From NCBI RefSeq assembly GCF_036785885.1, contig NC_092312.1, positions 10,744,001 through 10,808,000 of the forward strand: DNA of 64,000 nt. Direction: 5' to 3'. Source of the DNA: Coffea arabica (Eukaryota; Streptophyta; Magnoliopsida; Gentianales; Rubiaceae). This document shows positions 30,662-42,554 of this stretch, piece by piece. A program made the position numbers and the translations under genes. The notes below the pieces were generated by a model. The model was not told the DNA's origin. It ran no database searches and saw only the letters and a list, made by a program, of their open reading frames with translations. Numbering within the stretch: position 1 is the first letter of the stretch; every line of letters starts with the position of its first letter.

Positions 30662-33600
30662 CTATGAATCCACCAATGAACCTGATGATATGATCTCTAG
30701 TATAGCTCGGTGTAAGCTGTCGTTTGTCACAAGAACACCACCTGACGGAAATATGATTCTCCTTTTGACTTGATCTGCTGCAAAATCAAGTTCACTCCCT
30801 CTCCAGTCAGTCACCTGTTAACAAGCCAATCCTTTCCATCTTTCACCAACAATAAAGTAGAACTGTATAAAATGCAGATTTATACTTGTGGACCTATGAA
30901 TTCTGCATCAGGAAAATAACCAACTTTTCTTCTGTACAGCACATAATCAAATGAAAGAGAATAAAAGCTTCTTTCCAAGCGTACAAGTAGACTACCTTAA
31001 TTGACAAAGATACTACCATATTGGCATGAAAGAACAACAAAAGGTAGGAAAAGTTGAAGGTTCCAAGTACAACCTCAACAAAGCAGCCCACACTGAGGCT
31101 AATGGAATATGAAAAAATAGTTCGCTTTAAATGTTTGCCATGCATTTGCATGTCCGTTCTCCTGGTGCATGTATGCAGCAGAACTAAGTTTCAGGTTCCA
31201 ATCCCTTCTGTATCTTTTCAAAATTTTCCCCTTTTTTAAAAAAAAATAAGTAAGAATGTTGTTCCACTATATGCTGCAACAGATTCATTCAAATACAATC
31301 ACCAATGTAGATTTCACAATCTTTCAGGTGCGGAGTTTCATGAATTAGCTATTCAGTCCGATGGGGTAAACTAGTACACACAGAAAAAGAAATGAAGTTG
31401 GGTAGTGTACCTTTCCCCCTGCTTCATGGACACAAATAATACCAACTGCATGATCCCAAGCCTGCATTTTCAATGTAACGACATCAATGATGTTACTGAA
31501 ATCACTCTTAACAATGGCTTGAAGCTGTTGTAATACCTTTATAGCTTTTCCAGCTTTTGCACCTTGGATGAAAACAGATGCCCTCCCTGAAGCCACCATC
31601 AGATACTTGCACAAACTGTACACAGGAAATAAAGACCATCTGTTTAACTATGAAATTATTATTAAACATCTCATCAAATTGTTTACACATTCTACTCATC
31701 TTTTTATTTTTCTGGAATAGATTTGAAGAACTCACTGAACTGAGGAGAATATACAAGTTTAGAGGTTATTTGATCACTAAAGGGACAACAAAGGAGGTTG
31801 AATTAGATCATGTGCCATGTTTTATTGACAACTCCAGATTGCCCACAGAAACAGAGAAACCAGGGGAATATGCATTGGACGGATGAGGACAGAGAAAAAC
31901 ACGTCTGACACTAGAAAACTGGACAAAGAAGTAAAGATCTTGTGGTGCCATTGTGAAATTCTCATGCTTGAGATTGATTGTGACATCTGACAGAACCCCA
32001 AGGAATAGGGAAAAGACTATGGTGAGATGTATGAAACGGTCAAAGAACAGAACAAAGAATGATGGTAGATTATATATAGCACTTGATATAACGGACCACA
32101 AGTAAATGATGCTGCGCAAAATTTTTGTTACATCACAGATCCATATTATCCTTGAGAAAACGCTACTTCAGGTTGGAAATGGTGTAGTGGAGCTCACAGC
32201 AGAACAATCAGACCAAGGATTGACTAGGCAAGGGAAAATTCCAAGATCTGATGCACTGAGTTCTTTCGAGGTAGACATAGAACTAGGCATTTTAGTGGAA
32301 CATTAGCAAACTAACAAGAATCCTTACAAAGTAGCGTCTGAAATGAAAGTACATGCCGAACCTTCTGATACATCCAATAAAATTATAAGATATCCAAAAA
32401 GAAGACATGAGAATTTGCTCCCCGCTCATCCAATGACAGGATAAAACCAATTGAGTTCACAGCTTTAAGCTATTTCAAGTAAATCAAATAATTGAAGAAT
32501 GCCATTCTAATAATCCATGAGATAAAATCAAACCTTCCACAGCAAGCAGGTAGAAGGAGAACCTCCTTACTCCCAACATACTCAGCTTCAGTTGTTGCAT
32601 TATATAAAAGCGATAATGGCAGTGATTCCCATGTTTGACTATCAGGAATACAAAAGCGTGCTTCATGAACTATCTGACAATCATCAACAAAGCATCTGAT
32701 CCAATTATCTAGTAATCCACCCATCATATTGGTTGTTTCCCACAAAGTGTTTCTCCATGTTCCACACCCTATGTGTGAGATCATAATTATTCCAGACATG
32801 GAGACAGCATTTTCATTTTCCTGGTTTTTTGAGCTAGACTTGTCAGGGTGGCTCTCCTGCCAGTTAGGGCAGCCCATGACTCCTAAAACAATCTCTCCAT
32901 CAACTACAAGAGCCAAGCCTACCTGAAAATTCAGTTCACGTGCTTACCTCAATTTGAAAAAGAGAACAATTGAAATAATTGGAAATTCTACTCCAAGTGA
33001 TTGCGGAGCGTATAAACTATTCGAATTGGCACGAAAAATGCATAAAGGTAGGTGCTACTAAGAAAGTGAAGTCAAAGAGTTGACTATTTATATCTTGCAC
33101 AGAAAATACATTAGCAGAACACTGGATTGTAAGCAACCCTACTATTATCTATAAGATGTTGTCTCAATAGATGGAGAACCACTCGAGCAAAGCACAACTT
33201 ACCACATAAAGAGCCTCACTACCTCTTACAAATCCTCTGGTACCATCTATGGGATCCAATACCTAAAACATGTCATTGACAGTAATCATTAGGAGAAGGC
33301 TATGAGAAAGAAACTATAACATCAAATGTAAAACAACATTCATATCATTTTCACGTGCAGGGAAGTAATTGGATATGTTATACACATTTCAACATTGTCA
33401 GAGGATCCGCCATCAATCACACATGCAGAGAGACACAAGGACAAATTAACTGACATATTTGGGAGTTAAAGGCTCAGGTTAACAGCTAAAGAGAAGCTCT
33501 GCAGCCAATTCTATTATTTCAGCCTTAAACACTATTTAAATACCAATTTTCTCCTTCCTCAAGCCAACTCTTGTTTGTAACTACCTCTATCTTCTGTCTA

Positions 33601-35916
33601 AAAGTTTTCACTCAGTTCTGATTTTTGTTTTAAATATGTTATACACATTTTCGAGAACAATCTCGTCCGCAAAACAAAACAATGAAAAGCATAACAGCTA
33701 TTTATGGTATCAACATAGCTGTTCTGGGTTCATTGAATAAGAATTTAAAAAGTCAAAATAACTCACCCAATAAGTGGCTGGCTTAGGTCCAAAAGCATAG
33801 GCATCCTTGCCCCCTCGGTCAATTGCCTCTAAAACATCATCTTGTGTCAGTTTATCTCTGGAAGTTGCTATATCAGCAAGCACATCAACCACAGCATCAA
33901 CCAGATTGTTCGTACGCAGAAACATGGAGTCCTCTTCTGCTACCAGAGGAATAGAAGGAAATAATTTGCTCATTTCTACAAAAGCAAGGGGATAAAAAGT
34001 CATAAATACCAGACAGAGAGGAGCAGTTGACGTAAATCATTTTCCATGGACAAACACGAAGTTTCTGTTTCAAGATTTATTGTATAACTCGACAAATTTG
34101 TTTAAAAATGAGTTTCCAGAACTGGCTCCCTGAAAATCTTACTTTAAATGAAGCAAGCCATGAAGCATAAACAGTGCTAAACCCAATAAAGCAGACGGAA
34201 TCTGTTATTCATCACTATGCAAGTCTTGGTGATTCTATGATTAGCTGTAGCACTACGCCCAATTCTCTTGTCAATGCAGTTCAGTAACAATGATGTATCC
34301 GATAAAAGAAATTTGGCAAAAGTCACTTTATTAGTCATCTAGGCATTTATAACATGGACTAAAATGTTAAAAGAATGGGCTAAAGAAGTTTCAATGACTA
34401 ACAAAAGGAAGCTCTGAGTAATCTTGTACACCATTCGTGAATGCAGCCTCTGGAAAACTCTTACTCCTATGTGTACTGAAGACAGTTTTCAATCGGGTCA
34501 GGAGGTTGTAAAGTACATATCTTCTTGCAATATATCTCATGACTCTAATGTGGATAGAGTACATATTTGTTGTACTTATCTGTTGCTAATCAGCACCAGA
34601 ACCACAAACTCACAAGAATTGTGAAGTGCAGTACTGCACCAAAACTCGCAAACTTTTATATAACAACTAAAACTTTAGATCTGCTATAGATGCAATATCC
34701 TGTTAAAAAGACGAATGTGGTGGTACTCATGCAAAGGAGCTTAGTAAAATGCAATAATTTCACCACCATGGGTGGAGGGCAGGAGAAAAGACATTATTAC
34801 CTAAGCTAACAAGAGCCTGCACCCCAAAATCTGCAATTGTCACAGGGGTTTGATCATTTTTCTCGAGGATACTTCCATCACTCGAGAACAAAGATTTTTT
34901 CACCTAAACGATTTGACACAATCCCATGTTCTCAATAAAACAAAAATGAAATCATTTTTTTTTTCCACCAATAGAACCAACTGCTAACTTGACGAATGAA
35001 CTTATAACAAAAATAATCAAGATAAGTACTGTATTTTTTTTCTGGGCTCATGATGTCAAGAAATCATAAAATGATAAAATAGATAAACTAGTTTGAAAAG
35101 ATATGCGTATTTCCAGAAAAGATTTGAAACTAAATTTTTTTCTACGGAAGGATCCATTTGACTGTGATATTGAACACATGATTTTCCATGCACTTTCTTC
35201 AACTAGTTATTTTATTATCTCACAAATACGCTTGTGTCCGAAATGCAACAGTGAAACTTTTTTGTAAAACTCTTCTAAGAAATACCATCCAAAAGTAACC
35301 TAAATTTTGGGGAAAAAAATTAATATTCTGCTCCAAAGCTTTAATTACACTATCCATAGTATAAATAACAATGAAGCTATGAAAGCAAAAATGAAGTCTT
35401 AATTTTGTCTCAATAAATTAAATACCTGGAAAAAATAGGTTCACAAATTGAATATGAATATCTCAGCTAGCAAAATGAAAAACAGTAATCATATACAAGC
35501 ATCCGAAAATTAAAGAAAGGTAGGGAAAGTAAAAGGTCATATTACTATAAAATAAAGACCATAGTTATTAAAATTGAAAAAAAAAAAAAAAAGAGTTGCA
35601 GAGATTACATGGACGCAGAGACGACAAGCTCTGTCGACGACGTCGACTGCAGCTTCAAGATGCTTGTAATACACTGCTTTCTCCTCCGAGAAAGGTAGAC
35701 TCAAGCTCGACCTGATGAAGGTAAAATTTCAAAATGTAATTTAATTCACAGAATTAACTCTGAAAATCTAGAAAATGTGCCAAATTTCAGAAATGAGAAA
35801 AGAAGAGTGGTGATATTAAACCTGACTGTGAAAGAGCGTCGACGAAGAGGTGCAGGGAAGTTAAGGTGAGGATTAGCCGTAGGTAATCGGGAGATTGAGT
35901 AGCGGAGGAGATCCAT
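30662..35916 (-). CDS. 3'(2'),5'-bisphosphate nucleotidase-like (PAP phosphatase), putative mitochondrial form
   Basis: Member of the Mg-dependent, Li-sensitive inositol monophosphatase superfamily. It would hydrolyse 3'-phosphoadenosine 5'-phosphate to AMP, removing the sulfation by-product that acts as a stress signal. Nine minus-strand exons: 35822-35916, 35609-35711, 34801-34903, 33767-33975, 33203-33262, 32534-32922, 31537-31615, 31411-31461, 30662-30814 (1,242 bp, 413 aa). All junctions are GT-AG and in frame. Metal-binding motifs are AEED (113-116), LDPIDGTRGF (172-181) and AWDHAVGIICVHEAGGKVTDW (347 on). The first ~40 residues (MDLLRYSISRLP..., Arg-rich, few acids) look like an organelle transit peptide. 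The ATG at 35916 is the first in frame. An ~85-residue insertion in exon 6 after GCPNW is typical of HAL2-like proteins. Closest recalled relative is At4g05090; substrate is inferred. Confidence 0.9.
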
Positions 35917-36155
35917 GAGGTGCCTCAATTACAAGAAAGATGGATTTGGATTTTATTTTGCCTTTAATTGGTGGCCCGCCGGTGATGTACAACACCTGAT
36001 GCCCGCGTTACTTGAATTATTGGCGGAGGTTTACTCAGGATAGGAGCCGCAGCGCGGGCGAGGACGGCCAGTTTGTGCGTGTTGGTTGCCTGGTTGGTGT
36101 CCGGACTTTTCAGACTTCAACAAATCTAAAGCTTTTTTGGGCTTTTGCATTCGAG

Positions 36156-36399
36156 TAATTCAATGGTTTGGATTTTTTTTTTTTTCCAGCTACGATACAT
36201 TTGTATAACCTATTCTATCCTAATCTAGGGGGAGGGGGAAGCTATTGTAGGGACTAGTGGATATACAGACCCAACTAAATCAAGGGAGTACTTTGACACA
36301 ACCCTTAAATTTTTTTGCTGCTGGTGAGGTTTGAACCCTCACCTCCCTCCCAGGTGGCCACTGAACCATTGGCCTAGTGGTTAATTCAATGGTTTGGAT
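36156..36399 (-). mobile_element. tRNA-derived SINE, minus strand, with 18-bp target-site duplication
   Basis: The exact 18-bp direct repeat TAATTCAATGGTTTGGAT occurs at 36156-36173 and 36382-36399. Between them (36174-36381, 208 bp) the plus strand starts with a T-run, which is the A-tail of a minus-strand element. On the minus strand the head reads CCAATGGTTCAGTGGCCACC (A-box-like), then GAGGGTTCAAACCTCACC (B-box-like). The perfect duplication and intact tail suggest a recent insertion. Confidence 0.9.
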
Positions 36400-36473
36400 C
36401 GATGTACAGTTAAAACCAAGGGTCTGTTTTGTACCCTTGCTTTTTCCATTTTAGACAAAAGATCCGTATTGCT

Positions 36474-37140
36474 TAGGTGTTTTTGAGTGCATTTCTAAAA
36501 AAATTTGTATTTATGTATGTAAAAAAAACTTTTACGGTAGATGATTAGATATTTTTGATGTGTTTTCAGAAATGTATATTATGATACTTTTAAAATTAAA
36601 ATTTTTGAAATATTTTTAAAAATTATAAATAACATCACCCACCACTACTATCAATGATCACCACCACCATTCTCCTTCCTCCCTCCCCTTTTTCTCTCCC
36701 TTCTTTATTCTTCCTCCATTTTCCTCTTCCTCTCTTCTCCTCCTTTCTCTTCTTCCTCTCCCTCCCCTAGTCACACCCCATCTCCTTCTCCCTCTCCCTA
36801 GAGTCGCTTCCTCCCCCTCCATCTCAAATTTATTGGGGGGAAAGGGAACTAAGGGGAGAGGAGGAAGAGGAAGAAATAGGAGAAGGACTGAGGAAAGAGA
36901 GGGAGGAGAAGCGGTAGCGGAGGTGTTCGCAAAGAAAGGAGGAGGCGAGGGGGTGGTAGTGAGTGGAAGAAAAAATGTGATAGGTTTTTCATTTTTATTT
37001 TTTAATTTTTGTAGTTGTATTTTAGATTGTGTGTGTTTTTTGAGTTGTTACTGTAAATTTTACAAACAAAAGTAGTTTTTGAAAAAATAAAAGTGCAATC
37101 CAACCAAAGTTTTTCTCCAACTTTTGCTACAATAACTTGT
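36474..37140. repeat. MITE-like element with polypyrimidine/polypurine hairpin core
   Basis: Outer parts resemble the GTTTGGATTG family (GGTGTTTTTGAGTGCATTT on the left; GTGCAATCCAACC at 37093-37105 on the right). The core is a C/T-rich strand (about 36660-36830) followed by a G/A-rich strand (about 36835-36970), so one strand could fold into a large hairpin or triplex. The plus ORF at 36833-37075 is low-complexity and not a gene. Confidence 0.45.
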
Positions 37141-37229
37141 AAAAACAAATCATTGGGTTGGTCCAATGGTCAAGGGAGGACTTTTAAGGTTCTCTTTACT
37201 ATTAAGTTCAAGATTCCAAGGTGGAAGGT

Positions 37230-37740
37230 TAAAATAGAGAAAAACTTATAAAAACACCATTCAAGTCATATAAAAACACACTCATTTCCCTTTTCTACCA
37301 CCAACTTCTCTAATAATTTCCACTTCAACCCGCCTCTGTACTTCCCTTAACGAACAACCATTGTTGCCGTCATCGCCACCTTTCCCCTATTGTTTTTTTC
37401 CTCCCTTCCTCTCATTCTTCTTCCCTCTCTTTTTCTCTCTTCTTCTCTTCTTTTTTTCAGAAAGGAAAGGGGAGGGGGGCAGGAGGAAAGGGAAATGAGA
37501 GGGGAAAAAGGGAAAGGAGGAGATAAGGAGAAGGGAAGAGAGAGGAGGAGGAGATTGAGAGGTGAGAGAGGAAAAAAAAGAGGAGTGAGGTGTCAGCTGC
37601 AGCCAGTGGTGGGGGGAGGTAGGAGGAAGAGCAATGGTGGTGCAAGGAGGAATAAGAAGAGAGGAAATAAAGGAGAAAAAAAGAAAGAAAAAATAAAAGG
37701 GAAAAAAGAAAAAAAGAAACTTTTTCTCCAAATCCTCAAA
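37230..37740. repeat. Second polypyrimidine/polypurine hairpin segment
   Basis: A C/T-rich stretch (about 37377-37458) is followed by a G/A-rich stretch (37459-37720), the same arrangement as 36660-36970. The two structures lie about 0.7 kb apart and may be diverged copies of one element. The ORFs on both strands here are compositional artefacts. Confidence 0.45.
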
Positions 37741-37876
37741 TACATAGAAGTTTATCTATAATTTCTATAATAAATTACAAAAAAGCTTTATACAAACTCT
37801 TAAAAAAAAAACTCCATCAAAGTGGGCTAGATCCATTACAACATATTTAGCCTTAGCAACGAAAAAGGAAATTACA

Positions 37877-38454
37877 GTTTTGATACCAAATATTTGGCAT
37901 ATGATCATTTTTAATTTCTAAAGTTTGGATAAAAGCAAATGTAATTCAAAATGTTTCGATTTTTAGGCACATTTAGTCGTAATGATTGATTTTTATCAAT
38001 TACTAAAAGAATCTAATCATGTGCCAGCAACTAAATTTTTAAAAAATTTAAAAAAAATCAATATAAAAATTGCTGGTCATAATCTGTAATAAAAATTGAC
38101 TAATTACTCATATGCTAGTCATGTAAGTGACTAGTTTTAACCTAATTTGTTGTTCATCAACTGAATTTTTACATTTTTGGGTTAAAGATTTATTATTCAC
38201 ATCATTATTACGCGATTAATGAGTCCTCTTTTAGTATAAATTAAGGTCAACAATTTTTTTTTTCAACTTTTCTAATTATTTTAAGAAAATTAGTTAGTGC
38301 GATAACAACATGTAATTAGATTTTGATAGCAATTGATAAAAATAAGTCAATAATACTAAATGTATTTAGATATTAAAACATTTGGAACTTCATTTACATT
38401 CTTTCAAACTTTAAGAACTAAGAGTGCTCATGCTCCAAATATTTGGCATCAAAA
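37877..38454. mobile_element. MITE with ~150-bp inverted arms
   Basis: The left end TTTTGATACCAAATATTTGG pairs with the right end CCAAATATTTGGCATCAAAA. The arms continue inward (left TAAAGTTTGGATAAAAGCAAATG with right ATTCTTTCAAACTTTA; left ATTGATTTTTATCAATTACT with right AGCAATTGATAAAAAT). TTACA flanks both ends and may be the target duplication. The interior is AT-rich without an ORF. Confidence 0.7.
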
Positions 38455-38601
38455 TTACAATATCGGGAAAAAAAAATCATCAATTTGCAAATGCTGTGCT
38501 CCCTTTTGGTAAGAAATGAAAATCAAATTGACTTGACCTCTCTTTGTGCTTTGACTTTGTGACTGACAGATTATTACGCAGGCCGCGGTTAATTCAATAC
38601 T

Positions 38602-38910
38602 AGGGTAGCGGGTGCTGGAGGATCTTTATTCAATATTAGATTTATTTACGTAAATTCTTACTTCTGTAAGAAAATATCAGAAAGAAAACTCATTCTCAAG
38701 GACTTGGGGATCTTTATCTCTTAGCAGCAGGGTATTCTATGGGATTTTCTATTCCACATCGGTATTGGAGGGGGAAGGGTTTGGGTAGATAAGTCCCTCA
38801 CAGGACTTCAAAAGTTGCCGATTTTTTAAGTTACTGGAGAGATTAGGTTTATCTACGTAAATTCTTATTTATGTAAGAAAATGTCAGAAAAAATAGGGTA
38901 GCGGGTGCTG
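38602..38910. repeat. Direct repeats around an LTR-like remnant
   Basis: AGGGTAGCGGGTGCTG occurs at 38602-38617 and again at 38895-38910. A second pair (TTTACGTAAATTCTTACTTC... near 38641 and TCTACGTAAATTCTTATTTA... near 38847) lies within it. Between them is TTCCACATCGGTATTGGAGG, reminiscent of plant LTR sequences. This may be a partial duplication or a solo-LTR fragment; no gene. Confidence 0.45.
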
Positions 38911-39022
38911 AACTTTTTCCAACAATCTTGTGTCGACGTGGATATCCTTTGAACCAATCAAATCTAATCCGGATATGCTTGAGGAGCCCACTTCCTGGAC
39001 AAATCATTGATTAATTGCCGTC

Positions 39023-39143
39023 TATGTGGATAAGTTTCGAAACAAATCTCCTTCCAGTTCCAGGTGTGTGTGACATGGAAATATCAAATACAAATCTCCT
39101 TCCAGGTGTGCGTGACATGGAAATATCATATGTGGATAAGTTT
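39023..39143. repeat. Two-copy local duplication
   Basis: CAAATCTCCTTCCAG and GTGACATGGAAATATCA each occur twice within about 90 bp, flanked by TATGTGGATAAGTTT at 39023-39037 and 39129-39143. Non-coding tandem duplication about 0.5 kb upstream of the DUF3774 gene. Confidence 0.7.
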
Positions 39144-39578
39144 CTATTAACATCTCGTTACTATTAAAAAAAAAAAAAAGAGGTTGTTTCCCATCAAGAC
39201 CCCAGTGTTTGCTTCTCGAGTTCTCTGTTGCTGGAATATGTTCTCCATAACCTTCATGTTACGCTTACGCCCCAAAAGATCTATTCCGCAAGGTGTATTG
39301 ACAAAGTAAAAACTAAAACCGAAATAGGTATCATGCTAATTTCATTAAACGACTAGATCATTGTCTTGCTATTAAAGATATTTCTAAACATTAACAACCA
39401 GCTGGGGGCGTGCAAATTACTGCAGGAAACTCCGCCCAAGGTAAATACAAGGCTCAAGCCTGACTCAGCAAAGAGCCGGTTGCTTGACTACAAACCTCCC
39501 TCGGTGGACGCTAGCTTCCAAGAATCCATCAAATCAAATAAATCAGCCTCTCACTTATCCCATATGAATTCATCCCAA

Positions 39579-39586
39579 TATATAAA
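39579..39586 (+). promoter_or_regulatory. TATA box of the first DUF3774 gene
   Basis: TATATAAA, about 97 bp upstream of the chosen start codon, at normal spacing for a plant core promoter. Confidence 0.6.
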
Positions 39587-39682
39587 CCCTTCAATACGGC
39601 TGAAACAAAAGGAGTCGTCAAATTCCCTTCCATGCACAACCATTAATTAATTGCGAGAAGTTTGGTGCGTTTTGCTCATATT

Positions 39683-39946
39683 ATGAGTAGGGTGGTGTAC
39701 CAGGCAGGAATGAGGGCGGTGCAGGGGATGAAAGAGCAAGCATCAAAGCACGATTCTGCCGTCAAGACTTTGAAGGACTCCACTTGTGGTTCATCATCAT
39801 CATCAAGGCACTGCTCAACGAAGGTCTCTGCAGGTGCTCTTGATTCTTCAACTATTAACAAGGTTGCTGCCAAGACTGACAAGCTGAAACAAGCTGAAGA
39901 ATCTCTGCGGACGGTCATGTTCTTAAGCTGTTGGGGTCCTAATTAA
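39683..39946 (+). CDS. Wound-responsive small protein (DUF3774 family), copy 1
   Basis: Single-exon gene of 87 aa. The ATG at 39683 (MSRVVYQAGMRAVQGM) is the first ATG after the TATA box; in-frame upstream codons are non-ATG. The N-terminal helix, Ser-rich middle (SSSSSRH) and invariant-looking end EESLRTVMFLSCWGPN fit the plant DUF3774 wound-induced family, whose members are short and intronless. Several members are induced by wounding or hypoxia; the biochemical role is unknown. A second member lies about 10 kb downstream on the same strand (49733-49999). The two share the V-M-F-L-x-C-W tail but little of the middle, so the duplication is old. Confidence 0.85.
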   Translation: MSRVVYQAGMRAVQGMKEQASKHDSAVKTLKDSTCGSSSSSRHCSTKVSAGALDSSTINKVAAKTDKLKQAEESLRTVMFLSCWGPN

Positions 39947-40959
39947 CCATATGTTTCTCTTAACCTAGAATTCATTTCTTATGTTTTTTTTTTTTTTCAT
40001 GTTTTTGTTTTGCTGGAGTAAAGTGTAATATGAAACAGCAAGAAATGTTGAAATCGTTGCTTGCTCCTGTACATAACCAACATATAACCAAAACATGTGA
40101 TAAAATTGTAGTCAGTTCGGTTCGCCAAAACTTGAGCGATTAACCAGGATTCCATCTCGAAACCTTTTTTTTTCTTGGGTGAAAATTTTCCAATCAGTTG
40201 GGTGCTTAATTGTAATTTTACCTGTCAATAAAACTATAAAACGTTTGTTGGCGTTTCGAATTATTAAATGAAAAAATCAGCGGAAGATGATCGAGTAAAT
40301 GGTTTAAAAAAAAAACATCCCGGGCATTGTAGTTGCAGAGTTTGGGTCCTGCGAACGAAGCTAGAGCCTAGATGTCTGTTGATAGTCCAGGGAGTCAACA
40401 GGCCCATGAGCCTTATGGTCCAATTTGCACAATTTGACATGTTAGCGGAAAAAAAAAATTGTTGTCCTGCTATGGTTTGTGCAAATCGGACAAGTCATAA
40501 TTTCATGGCCATGTTGCAACTTTTCTCCTAAATTTCTGAAAAAAAAAACACTAATTTGGTATATGCTATCAATATATATTATATAAATGTATGATATATA
40601 TAATTAAAATTAAAATTAATTAATATAAAACATCCAATAGTATTAATATATATATATTCTCAGTATATACAGAAAATTAATCTAAAATAAATGTGATACA
40701 TTGGTCTTTTGTTCAGGATAGAAATGAAAATGCCGTACTTGTGTTGTGTAATGACTAGAGATGATGAACATTCGTACCAATAAAACTAATAAATAAATAA
40801 AAAGATGATGATAAACATGAAATGATGCAAATGTCCGATTCCATTTCAGCCACACAAACACAAACTCGATAAAAGCCTTCGATAAACCCCCCTCAATTCT
40901 GAGCTTCGACCCCTCTGCCATTCTTTAGCCGGGCGCCAAGAAAATTACAGTCAACCCAT

Positions 40960-41587
40960 ATGCATATATCTCTTCGTCCAAACATCTCCAAAATGAATTC
41001 TGCACTCAAATATCCTTCTAAAAGACCATCATGTATTTCCAATCATTTCAAGCTTCCAAAAGCTTGCATCAAAAAAGGGCAAGCGAATTACGCTTACACC
41101 ACTGCTTATTCAAGAAGAGAACTATCAGTAAAAGCATGCAGTCCTAGTAGCAGTGGCGGAGAGAAAAAGACTGCAAGGCGCAGCTTCTTGTCTCTAGAAG
41201 AAGCGGGTTTAGTGGAAGTATCCGGCCTCAGCCCTCATGAGCGTTTTCTATGTCGGTTAACGGTATGCTTCTTCTCTTGGTACAATTACGCAAAAGTTAA
41301 AAAGCAAAAAAAAAAAAAAAAAGGGGTGTCCATGCGATTCATTTAATCTGAGCTCTGAGTGTTTTAAGTTTTAGCAGTAATTTATTTAGTTTACAAATGA
41401 AATGGTGCAGGTATCGTCACTGAATCTGCTAAAAGTGATAGCAGAGCAGGAAGGGTGTGCGATTGAGGAGCTGAATGCGGGGAGAGTTTGTGATTGGTTT
41501 TTAAAAGATAAGCTGAAGAGGGAGCAGAATTTGGAGTCTGCGGTCCTGCAATGGGATGATGATGATGGTCCAGATTTCCAATTTTAA
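40960..41587 (+). CDS. Conserved plant protein, probably chloroplast-targeted, function unknown
   Basis: Two exons, 40960-41262 and 41411-41587, joined in phase 0 by a 148-bp GT-AG intron with an A-run; 159 aa. The N-terminal ~60 residues are rich in Ser, Lys and Arg with almost no acidic residues, like a plastid transit peptide. The mature part has RRSFLSLEEAGLVEVSGLSPHERFLCRLT, then SLNLLKVIAEQEG, ELNAGRVCDWFLKDKLKREQ and an acidic tail WDDDDGPDFQF. An alternative start is Met-12 (40993). I do not recognise a domain. Its position between the DUF3774/PAPase and VAP4 genes suggests orthology to the small plastid protein gene near At4g21450 (recalled, unverified). Confidence 0.8.
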
Positions 41588-42198
41588 GCCTTATTCACGT
41601 CTACTCCTAGGTTCCTACCAAAAGCAGATGTGTCATTACAAAATTTTCTCATGATTTGATTTGATATTCACTACTGATTGCTCCTCCAAGAAATGACATG
41701 AACAAATCTTGAACAACTTCTGCAGGTGATTATTGACTAAAGGAGGATATTAATGCGTTGAGCTGTTGATGATAATTAATTAGGGGAGGCTCCTATTCTG
41801 ACAGCTCAAAAGTACTCAACGATCTGTTTTAATCCTAATCCTAAACATGAGTTGCTTTTTGTTTGTTCTCCAATTGCATGTCCACGTAAAAGTGTAATGG
41901 GGTAAGGGATGATATTCGTCTATCTCCTTATATATTAATTATCACTGGTAGTACCTGTTTAAGTTGGCAGATTCATTTTCTTGCACAGCACAACTGATAG
42001 CTTTTGTAGTTTTTGGTCCACTGGACAGCTTCGGTATGGGATTCTTTCTTGGATTGCCATTTTTTTTTTCTTTTTAATTTTCCCCCCAAAAATGTTTGTG
42101 AGGAATATTGCACCAGAGAGCATGTAATTTTCATCAAAGTCACTTGCTCCGAGAGGTGCTAATTAAACCAATGTAGTTCTATGTCCGCTAAGAACATC

Positions 42199-42554
42199 AT
42201 CCCAAATAGGGGTGCAAACGAATTGAGCCGCTCGATTCGAGCTCGACTCGAGCTCGAGTTCAAAACATTAAACTCGTTAGTTCGCGAGCCGGGTATATAT
42301 ATATATATATTTTTTTATATTTTTATTTTTAATAATAAAATTATATAAATATTCTTAATATTTTATTATTTATTAAGAAAAAATATTATTTTATTTATTT
42401 TTTAAAAAATAAAATAATTATTTTTTATTTTTTTCGAGCTCGATTTTGAAAATTATCAGCTCGTCGAGTTCGAACTCGATGAAATTAAGTCAAGTCTCGA
42501 CTCGATAAGGCCAAAGTTTAACTCGGCTCGACTCATTTGCACCCTAATCCCAAA
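42199..42554. mobile_element. hAT-like MITE with perfect 8-bp duplication
   Basis: The element 42207-42546 (340 bp) is flanked by ATCCCAAA at 42199-42206 and 42547-42554. Its ends, TAGGGGTGCAAACGA and TCATTTGCACCCTA, are inverted and match the widespread plant hAT MITE terminus. Further in, GAGCTCGACTCGAGCTCGAG and later CGAGCTCG / TCGAGTTCGAACTCGA form a nested palindromic structure. No ORF. Confidence 0.88.

Larger units (their letters stand above)
35917..39578. other. Repeat-rich intergenic region
   Basis: No gene was recognised between the PAP-phosphatase start and the DUF3774 gene. The stretch holds a minus-strand SINE, two purine/pyrimidine hairpin segments, a long-armed MITE and direct repeats, listed separately. 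It is an insertion hotspot. Confidence 0.6.

Noticed and set aside
36330..36400. tRNA-like A and B box sequences
   Set aside because: Not a tRNA gene: the boxes are on the minus strand within a SINE with an A-tail and target-site duplication, and no cloverleaf is complete.
36833..37761. ORFs of 80-123 codons on both strands
   Set aside because: They consist of Arg/Gly/Glu or Ser/Pro/Phe strings produced by purine/pyrimidine runs, not proteins.
39366..39650. 94-codon ORF just upstream of the first DUF3774 gene
   Set aside because: It overlaps the TATA box and leader of that gene and has no recognisable domain.
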